In this document: in pieces, positions 1-7,076 of the stretch | How positions within the stretch are numbered: the first letter of the stretch is position 1 | How the letters are laid out: each line of letters starts with the position of its first letter | From: Clostridia bacterium | GTDB lineage: Bacteria > Bacillota > Clostridia > HGM11327 | Assembly: GCA_017935525.1 (NCBI GenBank) | Contig: JAGBHJ010000254.1 | Coordinates: 1-13,046 of the forward strand | DNA: 13,046 nt | Direction: 5' to 3' | Notes under the pieces: model-generated | Told to the model about the DNA's origin: nothing | What the model saw: only the letters and a program-made list of their open reading frames with translations | The model's database searches: none | Program-made: the position numbers and the translations under genes

Positions 1-95
1 CCCCAGATAAGGCAACCCATAGCGCCATTACCCAGGGGCACAGCCTCGTCCCACACGGTAATGGTCTTATCAAATTTCATCTTGTTGTATTTCAT
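1..95 (-). CDS. Partial N-terminus, GH95-like glycoside hydrolase (alpha-L-fucosidase/galactosidase family)
   Basis: Only the first 31 codons are in the window; the gene runs off the left edge. The visible peptide contains VWDEAVPLGNGAMGCLIWG (about residues 13-31). This matches the extreme N-terminal motif of family GH95 enzymes, in which W-x-E-A-x-P-x-G-N-G is followed by a G-A-M/L-V-x-G strand. There is no signal peptide in what can be seen, so the enzyme would be cytoplasmic. The ATG at 93-95 is preceded by a strong GGAGG 8 nt upstream and by its own consensus promoter. GH95 enzymes release terminal fucose or galactose from glycans. The substrate cannot be inferred from this fragment, and the family call rests on one short motif. 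Confidence 0.6.
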   Translation of the reverse strand, partial: MKYNKMKFDKTITVWDEAVPLGNGAMGCLIW

Positions 96-135
96 ATCTT
101 TCCTCCGTAGTCAAAAAAGGAATATTCTTACGTAT

Positions 136-164
136 ATTATACGATAAAGCAGTTGATTTGTCAA
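136..164 (-). promoter_or_regulatory. Sigma-A-type promoter of the GH95-like gene
   Basis: On the minus strand, TTGACA (164-159) is separated by exactly 17 nt from TATAAT (141-136). Both hexamers are perfect consensus. The predicted start is near 129, giving a leader of about 34 nt before the ATG at 95. No obvious operator palindrome overlaps it. Confidence 0.85.
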
Positions 165-194
165 ACGAAATATCAAAAAAATTCACAGTAAAAC

Positions 195-230
195 AAAAAG
201 GGCAGAGACTCTCAGACGAGCCTCTGCCCT
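195..230 (-). terminator. Intrinsic terminator after the secreted-protein gene
   Basis: The arms 199-211 and 218-230 form a 13-bp stem in minus-strand RNA (one G-U pair) around a 6-nt loop. A run of U follows, interrupted once by G. It lies 14 nt beyond the stop codon of the gene ending at 245 and separates that transcript from the promoter at 136-164. Confidence 0.85.
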
Positions 231-244
231 GACCACTATCACTA

Positions 245-1213
245 TTATTCAGTCACTCCAAACTTTGCATCGTAATACTGCTTGATATTTGATGCAACGG
301 ACGGCTGCAAGGGATACTCAACACCATTTACGATCACCACGCCGTCTTTTGTATAATCGTAAGTTGTTCCGTCAACAGTAAACACCTTTGGCGCATCAGG
401 ATCCGCAAATTGGAAATCAGAGCCGTCAAACGTATCGACCTTTTTAATCTCCTCTCTCCAGTTAAACGGAGTAAGCAGACTGTCGATACCAATTTTGTTG
501 TAGATCTCAAAATTCTGCGGCTCCACGTATGAATCATGCCATGCGCCACCCGCAATACGCGCTTCCAATGTGTTTTGGCTATTCACGTTCAATATATAAT
601 TCTGTTCCTCAAAATAAACAAGACCGTATCCGCCAATTCCAACGGCACACATCTCTCTGTTACGCGGACCGTCCACGTATGTACTGTTGATGCAGCTTTC
701 CACTTTATCATCCGCCAAATACACATAGAATCGACCTGCTTTGTAGCCCTTAAGTGCCAACATCTGCTCCAACATCACCTCGTCAGAGATAATATCCGCT
801 TCATCCAAGCCCCACGCTTCCATCAGTCGGCTATAATCAGCCCCATACCTTGACTTATAATCCATCGAAAGATCAAAGCAATACAAAGAGCTACCATCCT
901 GCCTCGTAATAACAAAGTCCTCTACATCATTACACAAAAACACAGGTACCCCGTCAACCTCTTTCTCACCGTAAAATCTCATAGTAACCTTTTTTGTGTA
1001 ATCCACGGGAATTTCCGGTGTCACCGTAGGCGTCGGTACAACAATGTCATCCGGTTCCTCACCCTCTCCCGGCAGATCATCCACAATAGGAGGTTCATTT
1101 CCGCCAATGGGATCATTGCTTGCCATAACCTCGTTCTGACGCAGAACCACTGACAGCATAAGCACCATAGCTACTGCAAAAAACAATGCCTTTTCGAAAT
1201 ACTTCTTTACCAT
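245..1213 (-). CDS. Predicted secreted protein of unknown function
   Basis: This 322-residue protein is not recognised. Residues 1-31 are a classical export signal: MVKKYFEK, a hydrophobic core to about residue 24, and a likely cleavage site near VMA-SND. Residues 33-70 form a Pro/Glu/Asp-rich linker typical of surface proteins, and the rest is a mixed alpha/beta region with no motif I can name. Four cysteines (94, 112, 174, 189) could form disulfides outside the cell. The ATG at 1213 is chosen because AAAGGAG sits 7 nt upstream; the longer frame up to 1249 would start inside a terminator stem. The gene is monocistronic, with its own promoter, a structured leader and a terminator. A leader controlling a single exported protein suggests conditional expression, but the ligand is unknown. 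Confidence 0.8.
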   Translation of the reverse strand: MVKKYFEKALFFAVAMVLMLSVVLRQNEVMASNDPIGGNEPPIVDDLPGEGEEPDDIVVPTPTVTPEIPVDYTKKVTMRFYGEKEVDGVPVFLCNDVEDFVITRQDGSSLYCFDLSMDYKSRYGADYSRLMEAWGLDEADIISDEVMLEQMLALKGYKAGRFYVYLADDKVESCINSTYVDGPRNREMCAVGIGGYGLVYFEEQNYILNVNSQNTLEARIAGGAWHDSYVEPQNFEIYNKIGIDSLLTPFNWREEIKKVDTFDGSDFQFADPDAPKVFTVDGTTYDYTKDGVVIVNGVEYPLQPSVASNIKQYYDAKFGVTE

Positions 1214-1237
1214 TTTCTTTCTCCTTTGTTGTTTATT

Positions 1238-1282
1238 AAAAAAAAGCACACAGTTCCCCTTACAACGGGTACTTCTGTGTGC
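1238..1282 (-). terminator. Leader (attenuator-type) terminator upstream of the secreted-protein gene
   Basis: In minus-strand RNA, GCACACAG (1282-1275) pairs perfectly with CUGUGUGC (1253-1246) and is followed at once by eight U residues (1245-1238). The 21-nt loop contains a smaller CCC/GGG pairing. The hairpin lies between the promoter at 1345-1373 and the ribosome binding site at about 1221-1227. Transcription must therefore read through it to express the gene, as expected of an attenuator or riboswitch expression platform. Confidence 0.75.
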
Positions 1283-1338
1283 CTGATCTTCAAACCACTA
1301 AAGTAGCACCGTTATTCGCGGTACTATTAACCTTTTAC
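1246..1338 (-). ncRNA. Structured 5' leader RNA, candidate riboswitch/attenuator of unknown class
   Basis: From the predicted start near 1338, the leader first forms an 8-bp hairpin: UAGUACCG (1326-1319) with CGGUGCUA (1311-1304), a 7-nt loop and one G-U pair. A linker of about 21 nt follows, then the terminator hairpin with U8. The hexamer AGUACC occurs twice, in the 5' arm of hairpin 1 (1325-1320) and in the terminator loop (1273-1268). The 3' arm of hairpin 1 (GGUGCU) can pair with either copy, which offers a mutually exclusive or pseudoknotted alternative. I compared it from memory with common riboswitch classes (c-di-GMP-I and II, preQ1, THF, ZTP, purine, glycine, SAM, T-box) and saw no match. 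It could also be an independently acting small RNA of about 100 nt. Confidence 0.5.
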
Positions 1339-1344
1339 ACTTAT

Positions 1345-1373
1345 ATAATATCATACTTACACTCATTTGTCAA
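1345..1373 (-). promoter_or_regulatory. Promoter of the structured leader and secreted-protein gene
   Basis: The minus strand carries TTGACA (1373-1368), a 17-nt spacer and TATTAT (1350-1345), preceded by TGA, which makes an extended -10 of the form TGnTATTAT. Initiation near 1338 would give a leader of about 125 nt before the ATG at 1213. Confidence 0.75.
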
Positions 1374-1407
1374 GTGCAGATTTGTAAATTATTTGTTCAT
1401 CTACCCA

Positions 1408-1435
1408 CAACGGCGCCCCCATAGGAGCGCCGTTG
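1408..1435 (-). terminator. Hairpin 3' of the ABC exporter operon, probable terminator or RNA 3' end
   Basis: CAACGGCGC (1408-1416) and GCGCCGTTG (1427-1435) form a perfect 9-bp GC-rich stem with a 10-nt loop. It begins 20 nt after the stop codon of the ABC gene ending at 1455. In minus-strand RNA no U-tract follows, so it is not a canonical intrinsic terminator. It may be factor-assisted or protect the 3' end. Confidence 0.45.
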
Positions 1436-1454
1436 GTCCGTCGTTTATTCGTCC

Positions 1455-3350
1455 TCAATCCAGCTCCGCTATCTCGTGGTACAGATCTGCGTATCTGCCT
1501 CCCATGGCTATCAGCTGGTCGTGGTCCCCTCTTTCCACTATTCTGCCCTTTTCCAGCACCATAATGGCGTTGGACTTTCTTACCGTGGAAAGTCTGTGGG
1601 CAATTACAAATGTGGTCCTGTTTTCCATCAGGGCATCCATGCCCTCCTCGATGTGCTTTTCAGTTCTGGTATCAACAGAGCTTGTAGCCTCATCCAGTAT
1701 CAGTATGGGCGCATGGCTTATGGCGGCCCTGGCAATGGAAATAAGCTGTCTTTGTCCCTGGGAAAGGTTTGCACCGTCCCCCTCCAGCATGGTGTCGTAG
1801 CCGTTTTCCAGCTGCTCAATAAACGAGTGTGCGGAAGCCGCCTTTGCCGCCGCCTCAACCTCCTCGTCGGTAGCGTCCAGCCTGCCGTAACGGATATTTT
1901 CCCTCACCGTGCCCGTAAAAAGGTGGGTGTCCTGCAATACCATGGCGATATTGCTCCTCAAAAATGCTCTGTTTATCTTTTCTATCGGAACGCCGTCAAT
2001 GGTGATACTGCCCTGCTTGATGTCGTAAAATCTTGACAGCAGATTTGTCACCGTGGTCTTGCCCGCACCCGTAGAGCCTACAAACGCGATCTTCTGACCC
2101 GGCTTTGCGTAAAGGGATATGTCGTGGAGCACAGTCACCTCGGGTGTGTATCCAAAGCTTACGTTGTCCAGCACCACGTGACCCTTTATCTCCTCCAACG
2201 CCACTGTATCCTCATCAACAGGCTCGGGGTCTGCATCCAGCACGTCAAACACTCTCTCCGCACCTGCAAGGGCAGAGAATATGGTGTTCATCTGCATTGA
2301 GATCTCGTTTATTGGTCTGTTGAATGACCTTGTGTAGTTAAGAGAAATGGAAAGTCCACCAACGTCAAACCCTTGGGTAACCATCAGAATTCCGCCCACA
2401 CAAGCCGTGATCGCATATGACACGTTGCTCAGCTGATGTGTAACAGGGCCCATGATGCCCGCCTTAAACTGTGCGGATATCTGCGCCTCACAAAGCTTGT
2501 CGTTAAGATATTCAAACTCCTCCTGAGCTGTCTGCTCGTGGTTAAACACCTTGACGACCTTCTGCCCCGATATGGTTTCTTCAGAAAAGCCGTTCAGCAT
2601 ACCCAGACTTTTCTGTTGCACCTTAAAGGCTCCCCTGCTCTGCTTGATTATCGCCTTGCTGACGTACGTGAGCAAAGGGGTCATAATAAGCGTTATTCCG
2701 CCCAGCAAAAGGCTTGTGTAGAGCATCAGCACCAAAGTACCCACAAGGGATATCACGCCCGTTATCAGCTGGATAAGGGTGTGATTGAGCATTTCGCCCA
2801 CCGCATCCACGTCGTTTGTAAAGCGGCTCATAACGTCGCCCGTGGGATGGGTATCAAAATATCTTATGGGCAACGTCTGAAGCTTTTTATAAAGCTCTCC
2901 CCTCAGCTTTTTCAGCGATCTTTGGGACACCGCCAGCATTATCCTCTGCTGAAGCCACTGGGTCAGCACGGATACGCCGTAAACCGCCGCCATAACGGCA
3001 ATTCCCCATGCAAGACCCACCAGTCTGTCCGTAATGTCGGGGTTAGCCTCGTCATGGTACAAGAAATTGTTCATTATCGGCCTCAGCATGTATGACGCCG
3101 CCAACGTGCTCACCGTGTTAATAATGGCGCACACCAATGCTATTATTATCAGCTTCTTTTCCGACGCAAGGTATCTCAACAGTCTGAAGAAGGACTTTGC
3201 AGTATTTTTGGGCTTGCCCTGTGCCATCATGCTGCCTCTGCCGCCGGGACCACCGGGACCTCTGCCCATGTTCATTTCTTTTTTGCCGCCTTGGGCTTGC
3301 TTTACGTTGCCGTATTTTGCCTCAAGTCTGCTTTGCTTTATTGCATCCAT
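1455..3350 (-). CDS. ABC exporter subunit, catalytic NBD half (heterodimeric multidrug/lipid type)
   Basis: A 631-residue half-transporter: a six-helix membrane domain (about residues 55-370) fused to an ATPase domain (about 390-631). Walker A is GSTGAGKT (425-432), the Q-loop is Q473, the signature is LSQGQ (529-533), Walker B is ILILDE with catalytic E554, and the H-switch is H585. The signature is altered (G to Q), as is usual in the catalytic partner of asymmetric exporters such as TM287/288, BmrCD and LmrCD. Residues 28-40 are a Gly/Arg/Pro-rich N-terminal stretch often seen in this subfamily. The ATG at 3350 has GGGGGAG 8 nt upstream, inside the end of the preceding gene, and lies 4 nt after that gene's stop. 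The two subunits should therefore be translationally coupled and form one transporter. The substrate is unknown; multidrug export is only the common annotation. Confidence 0.93.
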   Translation of the reverse strand: MDAIKQSRLEAKYGNVKQAQGGKKEMNMGRGPGGPGGRGSMMAQGKPKNTAKSFFRLLRYLASEKKLIIIALVCAIINTVSTLAASYMLRPIMNNFLYHDEANPDITDRLVGLAWGIAVMAAVYGVSVLTQWLQQRIMLAVSQRSLKKLRGELYKKLQTLPIRYFDTHPTGDVMSRFTNDVDAVGEMLNHTLIQLITGVISLVGTLVLMLYTSLLLGGITLIMTPLLTYVSKAIIKQSRGAFKVQQKSLGMLNGFSEETISGQKVVKVFNHEQTAQEEFEYLNDKLCEAQISAQFKAGIMGPVTHQLSNVSYAITACVGGILMVTQGFDVGGLSISLNYTRSFNRPINEISMQMNTIFSALAGAERVFDVLDADPEPVDEDTVALEEIKGHVVLDNVSFGYTPEVTVLHDISLYAKPGQKIAFVGSTGAGKTTVTNLLSRFYDIKQGSITIDGVPIEKINRAFLRSNIAMVLQDTHLFTGTVRENIRYGRLDATDEEVEAAAKAASAHSFIEQLENGYDTMLEGDGANLSQGQRQLISIARAAISHAPILILDEATSSVDTRTEKHIEEGMDALMENRTTFVIAHRLSTVRKSNAIMVLEKGRIVERGDHDQLIAMGGRYADLYHEIAELD

Positions 3351-3354
3351 ACCG

Positions 3355-5082
3355 TCACTCCCCCTTATCCTTCTGTGAGTAGTATATTTCTCTGTACTCC
3401 TCACAGCTCTGCATAAGCTCGTGATGCTTGCCCGCGCCAACTATGGCACCCTTATCCATTACGATTATCTTGTCCGCATCCATAACGGAGTTTATTCTCT
3501 GGGATATTATAAGCTTTGTAACGTTGGGCAGCTCCTCACGAAACGCCTTTCTGATGGAAGCCTCCGTGGCAGTATCCACCGCACTGGTGGAGTCGTCAAG
3601 GATCACAATTTTCGGCTTTTTGAGCAATGCCCTTGCAATACAGAGCCTCTGCTTTTGTCCGCCTGAAAGGTTAACACCGCCCTGGCCAAGCTCCGTTTGG
3701 TAACCGTCGGGGAAGCCCCTCACAAAGCCGTCCGCCTGCGCCACAGATGCCGCATAGGATATCTCCTCATCCGTTGCATCCTCATTGCCCCAGCGGAGGT
3801 TTTCCGCAATAGTGCCCGAAAACAGAGTATTCTTCTGCAACACCACGGAAACGCTTTCCCTCAGATTATACAGCGACAGCTCCTTTACGTTGACGCCGTC
3901 CACGAGCACCTCGCCCTCGTCCGCATCGTAAAGGCGCGGTATCATGGATACAAAGGTAGTCTTGCCGCTACCCGTGGAGCCGATGATCCCCACCAGCTCA
4001 CCGGGGGCAATATGCACGTTTATCTTATCCAGCACGGGGCGTGCAGAATTCTTAAAGTATCTGAACGTAACGTTCTTAAACTCTATCTCGCCTCTTTCGA
4101 TGACCGTGTCAAGGCTTGTGCCGTTGTCATCCGTCAGCTTAACGTCCGCCTCAAGCACCTGACTTATACGTCTGTTGGATGCGGCAGCTCTTGCCCCCTG
4201 CAAAATGATGTTTGCAAGGAAGTTCAGCGCCATAAGTATCTGCTGCAAAAACGTGATAAACGCAGTCAGGTCGCCTATCAGCATATCGCCAACCATTATG
4301 GGTCTGCCTGCAAACCACACCACCGCAAGAGTTGTGATGTTTACCGCCAATGCGGAAACAGGCTGCATAAGCAGCATTACCTTTAATGCGGACGTGCTTT
4401 TCTGCAGGAGATTATCGTTTATCTCCTCAAAGCGCTTTATCTCGTGCTCCTCCCGCACAAAGGACTTTATTACTCGCTCGTTTGTTATGGTTTCCCCCAC
4501 GTTGCCGTTGAGCCCATCCAACGCCTCCTGCATCCTTGTGTATCTGGGTGACGCCGTCTTTATAATAAAGAAGATAGCCAAGCCCAGCACAGGCACCACC
4601 AGCAGGATCACCCAAGCCAGCTTTGGATTTAACGTAAACGACATTGCCAGCGCACCTATCAGCATAATGGGGCTTCTGAACATACCCCTCAGCAACGTCT
4701 GTGTAAAATTCTGTATCTGGGTAATGTCGTTGGTTATTCTGGTGATAAGGGATCCCGTGGTAAATTCATCGATATTCTCAAACGAGAATTTCTGTATCTT
4801 TGCAAAAACGTCCTTTCTGACCCCTGCCGCCAGCCTTGCAGAGCCTCTTATGGCAAAGTTGGCGCCCAAAACGCCCGTTGCCATCATCAGCACCGCAATG
4901 ATCAGCATCAATATGCCGTTCTTTACTATGTAATCGATATCGTTGTTTGCCGCACCCTCGTTTATGATATTTGCGTTGATCACGGGGACAATAAATTCGC
5001 CGCACGCCTCAAGTATCATAAACAGCGGACCCAGCAAAAAGCTATACCAATACTTCTTTACGTACTTTCCGTACTTTTTCAT
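3355..5082 (-). CDS. ABC exporter subunit, degenerate-site NBD half
   Basis: A 575-residue half-transporter with the membrane domain at about residues 12-310 and the ATPase domain at about 330-575. Walker A is GSTGSGKT (368-375), the Q-loop is Q416 and the signature is a canonical LSGGQ (472-476). The residue after the Walker B aspartate is D497 where glutamate is expected, and the H-switch position holds Q528 (ISQRI). The ATP site built from this Walker A/B and the partner's LSQGQ should hydrolyse poorly or not at all. The opposite site, made from the partner's Walker A/B and this LSGGQ, is intact. This is the known asymmetric design of heterodimeric exporters. The start at 5082 is supported by GGAGG 7-8 nt upstream. 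The gene lies 26 nt after nth and directly before its partner. Confidence 0.93.
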   Translation of the reverse strand: MKKYGKYVKKYWYSFLLGPLFMILEACGEFIVPVINANIINEGAANNDIDYIVKNGILMLIIAVLMMATGVLGANFAIRGSARLAAGVRKDVFAKIQKFSFENIDEFTTGSLITRITNDITQIQNFTQTLLRGMFRSPIMLIGALAMSFTLNPKLAWVILLVVPVLGLAIFFIIKTASPRYTRMQEALDGLNGNVGETITNERVIKSFVREEHEIKRFEEINDNLLQKSTSALKVMLLMQPVSALAVNITTLAVVWFAGRPIMVGDMLIGDLTAFITFLQQILMALNFLANIILQGARAAASNRRISQVLEADVKLTDDNGTSLDTVIERGEIEFKNVTFRYFKNSARPVLDKINVHIAPGELVGIIGSTGSGKTTFVSMIPRLYDADEGEVLVDGVNVKELSLYNLRESVSVVLQKNTLFSGTIAENLRWGNEDATDEEISYAASVAQADGFVRGFPDGYQTELGQGGVNLSGGQKQRLCIARALLKKPKIVILDDSTSAVDTATEASIRKAFREELPNVTKLIISQRINSVMDADKIIVMDKGAIVGAGKHHELMQSCEEYREIYYSQKDKGE

Positions 5083-5108
5083 ACCTTTCCTCCATTTTCG
5101 GTATCAAA

Positions 5109-5750
5109 TTATTGTTCTTCATCCTTATTCTGCGCATACAAGCAGTACCCCCTCACGCAGCAGCCGTCGCAGACGGGGCTTCTTGAATGGCAGACTCTCC
5201 TGCCATGGTATATCAGCCAGTGATGCGCCTTGCCCCACTTCTCCTCGGGAATAAAGGCAGTCACCTGCTTTTCTACGTCGTCGGGAGTTTTTCCGTTGGC
5301 AAAGCCTATTCTGTTGGCAACTCGGAACACGTGTGTATCCACCGCAAAGGCAGGCTTGCCAAAGCCCACGCTCAAAACCACGTTTGCAGTCTTTCTGCCA
5401 ACGCCCGGCAGACTCATAAGCTCCTCCCGAGTCTCCGGCACTCTGCCGCCAAACCTTTCCAATATGGCAACGGATGCTCCCTTTATGTTTTTCGCCTTAT
5501 TCTTATACAGTCCGCAGCTCTTGATATACTCCTCCAGCAGCTCAATATCCATGTGTGCTATGGCTTCGGGTGTGTTATATTTTTCAAAGAGCTTTTCCGT
5601 CACCTTGTTTACCCTTACGTCCGTGCACTGTGCGGAGAGTATAACGCTTATTATCAGCTCAAACTCGTTATTAAAAACCAATGCGGGCTTTGCATCCTTG
5701 TATTCGTTCTCAAGGCATTCCCACGCGCGGTCAATATTCTCTTTTATCAT
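5109..5750 (-). CDS. nth: Endonuclease III (DNA glycosylase/AP lyase)
   Basis: A 213-residue protein of normal Nth length (E. coli Nth has 211). It excises oxidised pyrimidines and cleaves the abasic strand by beta-elimination in base excision repair. The helix-hairpin-helix LPGVGRKTANVV carries catalytic Lys120, followed by catalytic Asp138 in AVDTHVFRV. The C-terminal 4Fe-4S cluster ligands are C187, C194, C197 and C203 (C-x6-C-x2-C-x5-C). All these positions coincide with E. coli numbering when the ATG at 5750 is used. That start has CGGAGA about 6 nt upstream; the upstream extension to 5807 overlaps the divergent tspO control region and lacks family similarity. It is the first gene of a probable operon with the two ABC exporter genes, an association with no obvious functional logic. 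Confidence 0.95.
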   Translation of the reverse strand: MIKENIDRAWECLENEYKDAKPALVFNNEFELIISVILSAQCTDVRVNKVTEKLFEKYNTPEAIAHMDIELLEEYIKSCGLYKNKAKNIKGASVAILERFGGRVPETREELMSLPGVGRKTANVVLSVGFGKPAFAVDTHVFRVANRIGFANGKTPDDVEKQVTAFIPEEKWGKAHHWLIYHGRRVCHSRSPVCDGCCVRGYCLYAQNKDEEQ

Positions 5751-5787
5751 TTTATCTCCGTAATGTATCAATACCCCGATCCTGTCA

Positions 5788-5793
5788 TATAAT
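5788..5793 (+). promoter_or_regulatory. Possible -10 element of tspO
   Basis: TATAAT lies 28 nt upstream of the tspO start codon and would place transcription initiation near 5800. No convincing -35 hexamer is found 16-18 nt upstream (GTATCA or TATCAA), so this is a weak or activator-dependent promoter at best. The nth promoter must lie in the same region on the other strand, but I could not place it. Confidence 0.35.
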
Positions 5794-5821
5794 ATATCCA
5801 ATAACAAAAAAGGAGCAAATT

Positions 5822-6289
5822 ATGTCAAAAATCAACGTTAAACGTCTTGCCGTCAGCATAGCCATTCCCCTTGCTGTCGGCATAATCGCATCCTTTATCA
5901 CAAAGGATCAAATGGAAGCCTTCTCCCAGCTAAAGCAGCCGCCCCTCTCACCACCGGGATGGCTTTTTCCCATAGTGTGGACTGTGCTGTACGTGCTGAT
6001 GGGTATTTCTTCCTACATCGTATATCAAAAGCAGAACACACTGCTTTCCGACTGCCAGCGACTGTATATCCTTCAACTTGCCGCCAATTTTATATGGACG
6101 ATACTGTTCTTTAACCTTAAGCAATATCTGTTCTCATTTATCTGGCTGATCCTGCTGATATTCCTCGTGGCAAGAATGGCAATATGCTTTGTCACCGTGG
6201 ACAGAAAAGCAGCCGCCCTCCAGATCCCATACGTTTTGTGGATATGCTTTGCGGCATACTTGAATATCGCTATATACTATCTGAATTAA
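5822..6289 (+). CDS. tspO: TspO/MBR family membrane protein
   Basis: A 155-residue integral membrane protein with five hydrophobic segments (about residues 8-26, 47-66, 80-98, 103-123 and 134-153), the family's normal size and topology. The diagnostic stretch PPLSPPGWLFPIVW (40-53) between helices 1 and 2 matches the conserved loop of TspO proteins, and Q85-x3-N89-F-x-W92 matches the third-helix signature. Family members bind porphyrins and related tetrapyrroles and have been tied to their degradation or transport and to stress responses; the role in Clostridia is unsettled. AAAGGAG precedes the ATG by about 8 nt. It is the only plus-strand protein gene here, transcribed divergently from nth and facing a convergent operon, so it is probably monocistronic. 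Confidence 0.92.
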   Translation: MSKINVKRLAVSIAIPLAVGIIASFITKDQMEAFSQLKQPPLSPPGWLFPIVWTVLYVLMGISSYIVYQKQNTLLSDCQRLYILQLAANFIWTILFFNLKQYLFSFIWLILLIFLVARMAICFVTVDRKAAALQIPYVLWICFAAYLNIAIYYLN

Positions 6290-6313
6290 AGCCCCACCAA
6301 ACAAAGAGTAAGA

Positions 6314-6350
6314 GGGTTGCGCAAGATCACACGACCTCCGCAACCCCTTT
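6314..6350. terminator. Bidirectional terminator between tspO and the convergent operon
   Basis: GGGTTGCG (6314-6321) and CGCAACCC (6339-6346) form a perfect 8-bp stem with a 17-nt loop, extendable through wobble pairs. It lies 24 nt after the tspO stop and 13 nt beyond the stop of the minus-strand gene ending at 6360. A short T run follows on the plus side (CCTTTAT) and a pyrimidine-rich tract on the minus side. The U-tracts are weak in both directions, but its position between convergent genes supports the call. Confidence 0.6.
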
Positions 6351-6359
6351 ATGTACTTA

Positions 6360-7061
6360 TCAGTTTTCAGCCTCGGGCTGTTGTTCTTCCGTGTTATTCT
6401 CTACCTCTGCAGGCTCATCAACAATGGGTACCTCATCCTTCTTTACAGGCTCGTCGTCCTTCTTTGCAGGCTCATCAGGCTTCTTGGGAGCTTCCTTTTC
6501 CAGCAATACAAAGAAATCCTGACCGGGCTGGCAGATCATCGTATTGGGAACGATATGGTAACCCAGCTTGGCGTACATATTCAGCTTTGTTTCCAGCTCG
6601 TGAGCGTTAAAGCCAAGCTTCTTGTCGTACACCTGTGTAACTATCTTATACTTTGCAGACTCCTGCACAGCCGGCTGGGGAGTTGTAATAGCTCCGCCGA
6701 TCATCTTCTCGTTATCCTTCTGCTCGTGAGGATTATCAATAGAGTCCTCAGGCTGCTCCTCTGCCCATCCGATCAGTGACATATCGGATTCAGCATTCAA
6801 CACCACGTCGTTGGGGTTGATGTAATCGCTATTATACTTCAATACGGGCTGAGAATCGTGCATACCCTCAGTAGTCTCATCAAGAGAGTAGTGATGCAAA
6901 AAGGGTGAAGACTTTCTTCTGACTGTGGACATCACCTCAGACGAAACTCCGTTGTTATCACTATTCTGCTGAATAACGTAACGCAAAGTAACTCCGCACT
7001 GGGGGCAGCTGGTAGCGCCCTGTGCAACCTTTGTACCGCATTGCGGACAGAAATATACCAT
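6360..7061 (-). CDS. Zinc-ribbon protein with DUF4177-like domain and charged tail
   Basis: A 233-residue protein with no signal or membrane segment, so probably cytoplasmic. Residues 5-22 are a zinc ribbon: FCPQCG and SCPQCG give C5, C8, C19 and C22. Residues 30-135 are polar, acidic and probably disordered. Residues about 137-188 (YKIVTQVYDKK to FFVLLEK) resemble the small alpha/beta DUF4177 fold, with a helix, LGYHIV and a closing strand; this is a resemblance by eye. Residues 189-233 are a low-complexity Lys/Pro/Asp/Glu tail with repeats of the type KKDxEP. AGGAGG lies 8 nt before the ATG. It is the last gene of the seven-gene operon, 15 nt after the preceding stop, and may be its only soluble cytoplasmic member. 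Function unknown. Confidence 0.8.
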   Translation of the reverse strand: MVYFCPQCGTKVAQGATSCPQCGVTLRYVIQQNSDNNGVSSEVMSTVRRKSSPFLHHYSLDETTEGMHDSQPVLKYNSDYINPNDVVLNAESDMSLIGWAEEQPEDSIDNPHEQKDNEKMIGGAITTPQPAVQESAKYKIVTQVYDKKLGFNAHELETKLNMYAKLGYHIVPNTMICQPGQDFFVLLEKEAPKKPDEPAKKDDEPVKKDEVPIVDEPAEVENNTEEQQPEAEN

Positions 7062-7076
7062 ATATGTTTCCTCCTG

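Noticed and set aside
536..853. Plus-strand frame opposite the secreted-protein gene
   Set aside because: Composition is random-like, no SD or domain is seen, and the minus-strand gene has a signal peptide, SD, promoter and terminator.
1214..1249. Longer N-terminus for the secreted protein (start at 1249)
   Set aside because: It would begin within the leader terminator stem, adds a polar extension before the signal peptide, and skips the clear AAAGGAG site serving 1213.
1279..3378. Several long plus-strand frames opposite the ABC genes
   Set aside because: They are antisense shadows of conserved ABC transporter coding sequence, which has all its motifs on the minus strand.
3351..3440. N-terminal extension of the catalytic ABC subunit to 3440
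   Set aside because: It overlaps the upstream gene by about 85 nt without SD support. The ATG at 3350 has a good SD and gives the usual family N-terminus.
5751..5807. N-terminal extension of nth
   Set aside because: It runs through the divergent regulatory region. The ATG at 5750 has an SD and reproduces E. coli numbering of the catalytic and Fe-S residues exactly.
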